From the NCBI GenBank assembly GCA_002633005.1, contig NMRA01000050.1:212161-276160 (forward strand): 64,000 bases of DNA, written 5' to 3'. The notes beneath the pieces are model-generated. The model saw only the letters and a program-made list of their open reading frames with translations. It did not search any database and was not told the DNA's origin. Source of the stretch: Phoronis australis. Taxonomy: Eukaryota > Phoronida > Phoronidae. Positions 35,301-47,300 of the stretch are shown here, piece by piece. How positions within the stretch are numbered: the stretch's first letter is position 1; each line of letters begins with the position of its first letter. The translations under genes and the position numbers were made by a program.

Positions 35301-38300
35301 CCCGTATCACAGTGACAGTACTGTGAGTGACGGAGACCTTGTTCACAGCAGTGGTGACGAGGAATTTTTTCACGGACATTCAGTGGGTGGGTACATGTTT
35401 GAGCCTGAGTATAACGAGACAGAGTACGCACAGGCACAGGCAGCTGTNCAAACATCGAAGATATTTGGGTAGAATGATTCCAAGACGAGCAAATCATTGG
35501 ATCTGATATACAAATTCCTCGGCAGTCTAGACAACAGAAGGATAGGACTAACGTATGAGTAACCACTGGGGATTAAAATTTTAGAGAGAAGTTTTCAATT
35601 CAAAATTTTTTGCATAGTAGACTTTAGGTCTCGCGACGGACCAGGCCAGCTTGATTTGTGCAGATGTTGAGTTTCAGTGTACTTCTGGTCCCGCGGGGAA
35701 CTAGTCTTGTGATTTTTTTACCAAAGTGTGCTTTGTAAAACTATTTATCTCAGCCAGTACTGTTTGGTCCCGCGACAGATGGACTATTTTTATACGGATA
35801 ATAAGCACAGGTGTACTCTTTGTCTCGTGACGGACCAGGTCAGCTTTTTGCGTACTCTCAGTGTACATCTGGTCCCTCTACAAACTAGTCCAGTGTATCT
35901 TTTCACCACTGTGCACAGGATGTTTTGGTTTCGTGAAACTATTTTCAGATAATTTGTTTCCTGATAGATTTGACGTTTTTCATGATTCAGCTTAATAAAG
36001 TGATACCTAATTATTTATTGTCGCTTTTAATAATAGACTATGAGTTGAGAGCACCATCGTTCGCCAGTTTTTCTGGTAACGAGACAGAACACATGTTTTT
36101 TTCCGGACTAACAGTACAGGTCTTCGTTCTTAAACAACGTGAGGCTGCTGTTACGCGATCATCCGATATTCAAGTTTTTACGCCCCGTCGGTGCTCCTTG
36201 ATTATGCTCTTGAATATTTGGAAATTGTCTAAACCACTGTATACACACCACACTTTTTCGTATACGACTTTTCGTGTGCTAAAAAAGGTTTGTGTAAGCA
36301 GATGTTCCAACAAAGGGTTTAGCAGTGTGACCTGATGAGACTCGAACCCACGACCTCGAGTAAAGAAAGCGGGCACTTATCAACCAGGCCACACTGCCTC
36401 CTCCAAACTAAACCCCCCCTTGCTGAAAACGTAGATCCGCCTTTGCCCTTGGTCATTCCTTGAATAGACATAGCTTGTTAGAGTGCATCTTCAAACGGAC
36501 TCGCGACCAGACCACGGCGCCCGCCACAATAGCAATTCTTCGGAAAACGATTTTTTTTCAAAAATATTACATGTACACGTACACTGTATGATACTGCGCA
36601 AGACAACTTTACTATACACCAGTCAAATTCGAGTTACATCTAAAATGCTTGGCTACTTCAGAATTGTCGACCGAAGCGCGCACAATTGATCTCCGCGCGT
36701 TTTGCCGATGAGCCGCGAAGACTCGAAATGCGTTGATTTTCATAACAACAATTCACGATGCAAAAAATTATATTTTTCCTCAATTTTATCCAATTTGGTT
36801 TACTTGGGGGTTACACACGCTGGCGGTGCCGTTTTTGTTTTGCTGGGGACGTTTTTGTTGTTTTTTTTTATTTTTGGGTCCTGGCCCAAGGGGTGTTTAA
36901 ACCCCCGGAACCCCCCGTACATCCGCCGCTGGCATACACAGGAACTGACCCGGTCACCTTGACAAGCCAAGACGTTGAGCCTTATCAAGCTCAGTTACTC
37001 CCAAGCCAAGGATCACGTGTTTTTCAAAGCTTCTTTCCGCCATTGTTGAACTTTATACGAAGCGTCTTTAGGGTTCAAAAGCATTACCACACCCATCTGA
37101 TCATTGCTGGGTGAGCAAGCAACTAAAGTCACAGACAGTGCGTGTTTATGTAGGCGTCAATTTTGACTCCTCAATTTTAGGGTTGGATAACGCCCAAAAA
37201 TCCTGGAGTGTTGACTGGTTTCGATGTTTTTGTTGCTATCGGTTATAGAATCAAACGTATCATCTTAGAGAAATCCGATTTTATGAGACTCGCAATGCCT
37301 TATTTGATTTTAGAGTTTAGCAAGCTAAACGGTTCGAAAGGCAGCTTTTGAATAAGAAAGAAACACCTTTATCAGATTGATAACGGTATGTGGTCTAAGT
37401 TATTTTGACGACATTTTGGTTGATATTAGCTTCAATGCTTTTGAATATCACCATAGTCGATTTCGGTTGACGCCGGTCACGACATTCTACTTGAAAAGCT
37501 CAGTGTTCCAGTCTTTCAAGGACTCGAAACTAAAGCACGTGGAGATCACACTGGCTTTGTTTATAAGAAATGTATTCATTACTGGCTAGTTGCTTTATGA
37601 CGGCGTATATATGAACTTGTACGTGCAGATGGGGGAGTATACAAGTACATTCTGACGACCGTGCATACATTTGTGTACCGATAACGGTATAAACATTATG
37701 TACGTACTTTACTGAACACGGTGTATACATACACAAAACGTTCCGGGAGTGGCGGAGATTGCTGCAATTATATTACTTTAAACTATTTTGGGAAAGTTTG
37801 AACATCGTACCGGCTAGCGTCGTCGAGTGGACATTGGCTTACCTTTTGAACTTTCCATTCAGAGGGCGCTGGACGGGAATACGGAAAACACTTTGGCCGT
37901 ATTGCACTCGCCTGATTTAACGCGTATGGGATAAATGCTCGTACACACGATGGCGTATGCATGTATGTAAAAATGACGATGTATAAAATTAATTTACACA
38001 CTGGTGACGATGTGTACAATGTACATTTACGTAGTGATAAATATAGATTATTACATATATAGATTATTACGTGGCGAAGTCCTTATCCCCCGTATTCTAG
38101 AACCCGAGGGCTCTAGATAAGGGGGTAACTACTGAGAACATGTAATAATCTATTTATACCACATATTGAACGAGAAACATTGCAATGAATCGATCTACCT
38201 TTCTCGACTCGCCTCGACTTGTCAGAGGCCGGGGTCGGAGGTCGTGACCTTTTAAGAAAAGCCGAGCTATTTTTGTCAAATAATGCTTTTACTCAAAACC

Positions 38301-41300
38301 AATTGAAAATTTAAACAAAATAGAAATAAAGTGAATCTATAAATTAAGGTGTAGCAACTATTATAGCTTACTACACATTTTATCACGCTGAGCTTCGACC
38401 GAGAAAATATCGTCTGCTAAAGTAGGTTACCACTAGTAACTGAGTGTAATGCTCAAGTCAAAGGATCCCGACGACACGATACCCGCATTCAAATTGGAGA
38501 TCGATGATTTGCAAGTGAGAGAACACGAGAGAAAAATTTCACTGAATAATAATTTCATTTTTACGGAAATTATCCGTCTTATTTTTCATAGCGCATAAAT
38601 GTCGGTACAATGCCCTTTGCTGAACATGCGATTGTTGCGCGTGCTCATTTAAGTATTCTATTTTCGCGTTCGATGACGTCAGCCGCTAAGTGGTGTAGTG
38701 GTAAAGTCGGCACCTCGAAACTCCTGATGCCCGGGTTCGAAACCGGCCTCGGTTTCCCGCCAAAATGTTATCTCAGTAGTGAGATAGCTAAATGGGTAAT
38801 TAATTACACGGTTGCTTTTGCCATTTGACGCTAATACAGTGTTATAAATTTTACTTACTGATAAGTTTGTAGTCATCAACACAATGATGACGATGAGTAC
38901 ACGACGTACTGATGCCGATGTACAGATTTACGTGCTGATGATTGTATGAATGTAGGTAGAGATGGCGTCCTCTCTTGGTCATGGCAATGTTGGCCATGAC
39001 GATGGTTATTATCATGATGATGGTGATGATTACGATGACGATGATGATGATTACAATGAGTATATTGTGTGTGAAAAGAGCAGCCTATTCAGGACTGTCA
39101 TAACTGCACTTCTTAACGGTTTAACTCATTATCATGTTTGTTTTCACTAGTACTGTATCCGAAATACGCCAGTCAATTCTTGACAATATCTGAATGGCTT
39201 GGAAAGAATACCTTCAGAACTCATGTCGGGTACTTTCTGCCCCTTATTGAGCAACTGAGCAGGGACCGTAAAGAAAACGGAGAGAATGGGGTAAGTTTAA
39301 TTGCTTATTATGCGCTCACATATTTATGTGTGGGTGCATATTGTCGTCATCTCTGTCCGGGCATTCCGCAGCCGTATCTCCTGCAGGATCTTACTGAAAT
39401 TTGGCAGCTAGGTGTGTTCCTATCGGGTTGACGACAGAGGATGACGAGTTTCGGACCGATTCGAATACCGCTGTGCCCCCTAGTGGCAATGGGGCTATTC
39501 GACAATCTTTACATTACTAGAGGGCGCGCGTGTACTAGTGGTGATGGATTAAGCAGCCTCGATTTCGCGAGCCCTCTATATACATGGTGAAATGGCTTGC
39601 AGCCGTGCCAACTGAATCTGAGATTGCGTGAAAAGTGTGCGTCTATGAGAGGAAGTAAGCATGACCTTATACAAAGGTAAGGCAGTTGTGATTATTTTAA
39701 CGATTATTCCATGTTTACAATATTGATACCGTACCTGTTAATTGAGGTACTGGCCGATGTCGACTTAGCGGCAGTCGCCAGTCGGTTAATCATTGTTTGT
39801 CGTGATGACTGATGTGTGTTACGATTCTTGACGTAGCACTCGGGATTTTTCGTATATAAAAGCAGTATTATTAATGTTTGGAATGATTTCTAACAGGTTT
39901 ATCAGTGACAGTTACATCAGTCAATGCTGAATGTTCATGCTGTCAACTCGATATTTGTTAGTGAGTTAAGATTACAGTCCAAGCCCAAAGCCCAAAGGGT
40001 ACGTGACAGATATCCATTAGACTATTTGTTTACTCCCTATCCTATGTCGTCGGGAAATCTATTACACGTTTGCATGGAAATATATCATGTCTGTTTTCAC
40101 CTGCCCTTTGGTTTTTAGGTTTGAGGGCTAGTACCCTAGGAGATATGTATCGCTTCTGCAACTGTCCCTGAAAGGACAAAAATTAGTTTTAAGCAGTTGA
40201 CTGCAGGCATCTAACCAGCAAGATATCCCTATCCAGTGCAGATCTGTTGTCAAAGCCTACTTTCTATAGACAAAGAACAAAGCCTTTGAAAAGGGGAAGC
40301 TAGTTTTAAAGAAAGGTATGTAAGTTGTTTTGTTAATTTACTTATCCAGGTCCTTAGCGAGAGGTTGGCATAGGGTGTTGGGGTTGTAAAATTTGGTGCA
40401 ACTGAATGTGTGGAAATAACAGGTAATATTGTCCGGGGAAAAGAGCATGGTGAGGCAATTCTTAGCCTTCATGAAGTTCTTTCACGTTTCATGACACTTT
40501 TTTGCTATCCATTGTAAACCCCTAAAATATGTTACATTCTCTGAATTCTTAGGAACTGATCAGCCTTCACTCATGCCTTGAAATGTTGCAAGTCATTTAA
40601 AAATTCATATGACTGTCATTTTTATGAAAATTGCATTTTGATGTGAACATACGAGTGAGGTCGTATTGGAACATATTATTCTTACTGCCAATACGCAAAC
40701 AATGGTGCCTCAGGATTTTCAATTACTCTAAAACAACAGAAAGATTATCCATCATTTTTAGGTGACCCAAGTTTTCATCTCCTCTATTAGAAGAAAAATA
40801 AAAAATCTGAGAAATGGTTCCCTCAGCCTGAGACCAGAAGTGTGCTTGACAGACCCATGATTCTGTAATCTGTGTTTATAATTGCTGAAGGAATCAAAAA
40901 TCGAAAGGCTTGAAGACGGGTAGCAAAGGTTTCAAGTTGTCTCAAATAACTTGCATATTTTGCAGATAAGTGATGCATTTAAAGCATTGTTATGGCTAGG
41001 AATGAAAAATAAAGAAGCACTTCTATTCCAATCATTACTTATGATATTATATACACCCTTGCTTTCTCGAAATGGTAATTATTTAATTTTGTGTGAAATT
41101 GCGAAGCATCTATCATATCATATTTTTTGAAAAACAAGGGAAACATTTTTGACCCAAGCTGACGTTCTTTATTATTCATGTTTCAATATTTGTTCCAGGT
41201 TCAGTAACCTTTTTAAGGCCTCTTGAAGCCGCAACATAGACAACTTTTGTTACTCCTTTCTCTTCCCACAGCATGTCGTCCACACACCAACGGTGCTGCA

Positions 41301-44300
41301 TGGCACAATGTACAAGAAAGTGGCCCTGGAGAAATGTGAATCGCAGTACTAAGTTACTGAACCGTACGAAAATGTGCCAATGGATTGTTTGTGTTTGAAG
41401 AGGAACTATATCTGACTGCTACACCAGCCAGCCTCATGGGTGAGGCTGCCGTTTCATAGGCAATGAGTCAAGTGTGGACAACAATGGCTTATTTCCTTTT
41501 CATGGAAGAAACATGAGGGCCTGAAGCTAAAGAAGACCTAGCAACACTCTGGTCTAGTTCAGGGTCAGATTTTGGGCACAAAGCGAGTAAAGAGATATGG
41601 TGTTGTTTTTACCTTTAAGGATCTAATTGTGGACTTTATTGAGGCTGAATGAAGAAAGCCATGTGCCAAAACTGGACCTTTTTACAAGTGCTTCTATGGG
41701 CCATTGAAATTCGATCCCAGTGAAATGAAAAGCCAAAGCAATACCTGTCATTTCTAACTGAGTGACATTAACTTTTCCTTTCAGAAGAAAGGCTTTATAC
41801 TAAGGGTAAAACTTTTCAACTTGGTACGCATTATGCGGAAATGACATTCAGGGACTGCATCGATTGTCTTATTGTCAGTAAAAAACCGTTAATGTTACAC
41901 TTTGATGATCGAATAAAGTTTTCATCAACAGCCATGTTTGTCACTAAATATTCAAACCACAATATTTCTTCAGTTTTAAGGCCCCATACAGTGCAGTCGC
42001 GCTGCTTCTTTATAAAGCTGAAGTGATTACCAATTACGCTTGCGAATTTTTATTTTCCTGTTGACCTATAGAAATGTTCGGCAATTAAAACGAAGTATTC
42101 CCTTTGATTGCATTTGCTTTGTTTATGCGTGAAACTATTTTTAGAGCTGTCTTAAGAAGACCTTTGAACAGCTTTAAGTTTTGTGTTAACTTGTCTATAG
42201 CAAAAGTTCCACATACAAGCAAAGTATGTTTTCAATCTTAGCTAGCTGGATAAGAATCCGCTATGCATAAGGGTCGAGAATATACAATAATCAGTGTATT
42301 TAAAAACAAAATGACAACCACATACATACAACGGAACAACATTATTTGTTAAAAACTATTGTAATTTTCCCATTCAAGTATATTAAGGCCTGACTTTATG
42401 AATTGAAAGGTTCAATTCCATCAGGTTATTGCTGAATGACTGCTTTTCACTTTGTCGAAAGGTAAAATAGACGGTAAGGCGGTTGGTTTCAGACGTTTTC
42501 TCTCACCTGTAACAAAATAGTCAGATAAATATTAGCAAATTATAAAAGAAAACACAAGACAAAACTACTTTTTTGAGACAGAACTTGACATTTCATCTTT
42601 ATGATTATATGTAGAAACTAATAATCTTTGAACCCAAGCCTTATTCAAGATCTGAATTAAAATATGTGAAAGAGGCTGAAAGTGATTTAAGAATGTGTAT
42701 TTTTACGAAACTTAAAATGTGTTTCAGATCTCAGCAAATAAAATTCATTCTAGGCGTCAATATCTATTCTAATGCAATGTTAGAACTTTACCGAATAGCT
42801 CATTCATCTTAATTCGGCAAATATATTCTGGTAGTCCTGGGGGTGGGGTCTGTTATAAACTAATTAAATTCACTCATCTAGGGGATTTTATTGGACATAG
42901 CATAGTTTTGTAAAGTAACTGCTATGCAAAAGTCACCCTTGACTTCTGAGTGACACGTCCCATACACCTCTTATATTGGGGTATGTGCTACGAGCTTACC
43001 CAGGTGCCAGGTGAGTTTCTGAAGAGAAACACTTAGTTCCACTGAATAAACCCGTTATTCAGTGGAGTAACTGGTGAGGATAACATCACTGATCGATGTC
43101 GATAGAAACTTAATTGCAAAAAACTTACCAAAGGTAACGAGATTATGTAGTCTCTCAATGGAAATGCATAGAGCACACACACACGGGGAGGAGTGATCGG
43201 CATCCACACACTTTTTGCACTTGGTTGACCCTTTTTGACCTGTTGTAACCTTAGGTCTTTTGGGAATTTGTGACCACCTGTCGAAGCTTTGCACCTGCGA
43301 AAATAGTAATAAAAAGGCTTAGCCATGGACGGCGCAGCACTGAAAAAAGTGGTTGGCTAAAGCCCCCTCAGCCTCCTGTGTTGCATCGCTTATATACAAC
43401 GAGCGGCGTAGCGCTGAAAAAAGTGGGGCCTACAGCACCCCCCCCCCCCCCCCCNCCCAGCCCCTATGGTGCGCCGCCCATGTTAGCGCGTCGCCGTATT
43501 TTGATAACAATTCCATCTTTTTACCAGCTGTTAAAGGCCCAGTCATACAGCCGATTACGCATGAGTCACGCACAGATTTTTGCTTATGCGTGAAGCTTGC
43601 GTCGTATGCGTAATTGGTCGGTGGAACCAACGTGGAGCATCAGTGAATGTAAGTGGATATGCGTCGAGGGGGGGTTTGTGCGCGATTTTGAGTTTTGAAC
43701 GGTTCAAAAATTTTCCAACGCACAACTCTGCGTCGGTGTGCGTAATTCGTGAGTTGACGTGCGTAGTTTATGCGTCGAGTATGCGTGATTATGCGCTGGA
43801 CACGCGTTTGCCATCAGTGCTTATGCGTCAGAACTGGTTCGAAATCACGCACGTCCACGTCCGTCCACTGACGCCCCACCTTCATATCACGCATGAAATA
43901 CGCATATATGACGTTCATTCCACTGACATCCACTGACAATCACTTACAAAAGTGTTTGAACGTGATCCGTCAGTGATTCATGCGTAAGGCATGCGTCGAA
44001 GGTTCGTGGAATACCATATCATTTTGGCTTGTATGCGTCGATATGCGCGATATGTCAGTGATTCATCAATGATTGTAAGTGATATGTGCGTGGGCCATAG
44101 GTGATTCGTCAGTTATTTGTCAGTGATTTCTAACCTCTACACCCGGAAAATTTGGTCAATTTCTCGACGATCAAAACACGCACAAATTGAATTTGTGCGT
44201 GTTGTATGAGTGATTCATGCGTGATCGGCTGTTTGACTGGGCCTTTACGTGCAGACAGCGACGCATGCGCAATTCAATCACCACTAGTGCAGCAGCGACA

Positions 44301-47300
44301 CCACGTCGAATAGCCCATTGTAGTTTTTTACGTTTAAACTTTGCCTCTGTAGCCTATCTCCAAAGGTCCTCAACCGATTTTTATGAAATTTGGTACATAG
44401 GCATCTATTAATGAGGTGACGCTATCCTCCAATTTTCGGTTAGATTTGAAGTATTTTGCGCCGTCTAGTGGCCATTTTCACTATTTTCGAATTCGTTTTT
44501 TGCGTTCGCCCCTCCATCAACCAAACCACTCTAAGCCGGATGATTATGAAAATTGGCATGTATGTTCTTAGTATAAAGAGGACGGTTGACGACGATTTTC
44601 CGACAACTTCGATTACTGCAGCGGCAGTTTTGTTTGTTTTTGCGTCCATGGCTGTATCTCCTAAACGCTATACAGGATCTTTATTAAAAGTAGCAAATGT
44701 ATTTGTATGAAGTTGACAACAGACGAAGAGGACTTGCGGACAGAGCGGACTACCGATGTGCCCCCTAGTGGCAATTTTAGTTTTTTTACGTTTAGCTCTG
44801 TATCTCCATAAACTTTGGCACACGGGCATCTATTAATGAGGTGACGCTATCCTCCCGTTTTCGGACGGATTCGAGGTATTTTGCGTCACCTAGTGGCCAT
44901 TTTTATTGTTTTCATGTCTGTCTTTTTGGTGTCCTTCCCTCCATTCACCAAACCACTCTGAGGATGATTGTGAAAATTGTGATGTATGTTCTTACTATGA
45001 AGAGGACGAATGGAAATAACTTTTCGACGACTTCGACTACTGTGGCGCTTCGAGTGGCATTTTTTCCGCCCATGCCTGTATCTCCTCAGCCTTCTGTAGG
45101 ATCTTTATTAAATTTAGCACATGTATTTATATGAAGTTAAGAACGGAAGACGACGACTTTCAGACGGATCCAACGAACACTGTGCCCCCTAGTTTCAATT
45201 TCCTTCTTTCTGTTTTACTGTTTCTCTGAAGTTCCTCGACGAATTTTCATGAAATTTGGTAAATAGCTTTCTTTTAAAGGAACGGTGATGTTTTCCAGTT
45301 TTCAGATGGATTCGACATATTTTGCGCCATCTAGTGGCCATTTTTACTGTTTTCTTGCATCTGCCAATCGAACCAGTCTTAGGAAGATTGTGAAAACTGG
45401 CTTTATGTTCTTAGTGTGAAGAGGACGGTTGACGATGATTTTCGACTTCAATTACTGTGGCGCCTCCTAGTAGCAGTTTTATTTTTTGCGCCCTTAGCTA
45501 TATCTTCTAAGCCCTCAGCAGGATCTTTATTAAATTAAGCACGTGTATTCGTGTGAAGTTGACAACGGAAGACAACTTTCAGACGGATCCGACGAACGCT
45601 TTGCCCTCTAATGGCAATTTCATTTTTCAATTTTGCTCTGTCTCTAAATTTCCTTGATGGACTTTCATGAAATTTTAGCTTTTCTCGTTTTTTTATGCAT
45701 TTTTGAAGTATTTTGCTCAATCCAGTGGCCATTTTATGATACAAATAAACACCCTAGCAGCACACCGTTTGCAGTGCATTCGTGGGCGCATTTCAACTTT
45801 CCGCATTGCTCTTGTACAGTTTTTGGCCTGACGTTTAATCGTTTCACCCGAGGTGCTCGAGTGTGTACGAAGATAACTTTCTAATCCTATACGTGTAGTT
45901 TGTATTTGATAATAGAAACATAAAGGCTAAAAGTTCGAGTCAGATATCAAAATTTCGAGCTTTTACTTGAGTTTGTAGTAGGGGTCATTAAGTGCAAAGT
46001 TGCGTGAATAAACCATGGTGTACATGTACTTGACGAAAGTCTAATAGCTACTTAACTTGAGTCCACACAGAAGTAGATCAGAAATGACAACAATAATCTC
46101 GAGTTCGATTTCAAATAAAATATTAGACCGTGGGCCTAGGTTGTTCGCAATCGCAGTGTTTTATGTTGACTTGTGTAGAGAATGGCTCGTATGTAGTGGG
46201 CTGTAAACACTTCGGTTAAATACAACTGCCAGCTTCAACTTGATTGTACCAGATTTATATCTCGCGACATTTAGGGATTTTCTTAAAACCTATATATGAT
46301 CCAAGAAGTTGGTCTACTTGTTATTTAGGGGTCTTTGCGTATTACGATGCGGAATAAAACTACCCATAAAGAAGTCTGAAATGATCACCGTGCTCCTGAA
46401 TAAGGTGGCACTCAACAGTTTTGGCTGATTTGGGGCTTGAAAAACCAGGCCGAGTCAGCTCTAACAGCTTGTTCCAAAGGATGTACAAAACTTGAAAATT
46501 TGAAGAGTATAATGAGTCAGAAACCTCAAAAACCTTGCACAAAGTCAATATTTTCACCTTATACTACTAACGGAGGTGCAGCTGGCTACTTGAAATAAAA
46601 CGAGCCAAAATATGCCGAATCATCAATTTTCACCCCCAAAGCAGTGCATTCAGACAGCCAAAACTCTTCAAATTCCAAAAACCAGGAAAAAGTGGGTGTT
46701 GACCTACCAGATTTTTCACAAATCAAAGGAGTCTGAAGGGTACCTTAAATTCCCTCTCAATTTCAACTTCAGACTTGCAAGCAGTAAACAGATTTAAATA
46801 TCAAGTAATTGTCAACCGTAGCCTTGGTATGCACCCTAGACCTTAAAATGCCCGGCTAACCCAGCAAACTGAACTGTGCCTCAAAAAAGCTATTGAGTGC
46901 CACCAAAGTTCTTATAAACAACAATGGATTACAAATCTTTGTTCATGTTGCATCAGAACGTCCAGTACAGGAGGGAAGAATAAACACTTGGCAACAATGC
47001 AAAGCCTTTTGCTTGGGATCTCCAGGTGTGGTTATTTGTGGCGAAACCATTGAGTAGTCACAGGAAAGACGTGTTAAGGGAAATATGGTGGACATTTTGC
47101 TGTGAATTGTGAAACACGACACACAAGGAGAACACTATTTCCAGGTCCATGAAGTATGTAATTCATATCCACTTGCATATTCTCGCAGAAATATAAAGAC
47201 TTTCTACAGCTTCTCATGAAGGCCAATCAAAACTTTGAAGACCAACAAAAGAAAGTAGGAGACACGGCAAAAACTAAAGGTAAGTGTAGCTCTACGTAAC

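Noticed and set aside
38962-39150. Asp-rich frame just before gene 2 exon 8
   Set aside because: Generated by a GAT simple repeat in the intron; the splice acceptor at 39150 and paralogue alignment exclude it from the protein.
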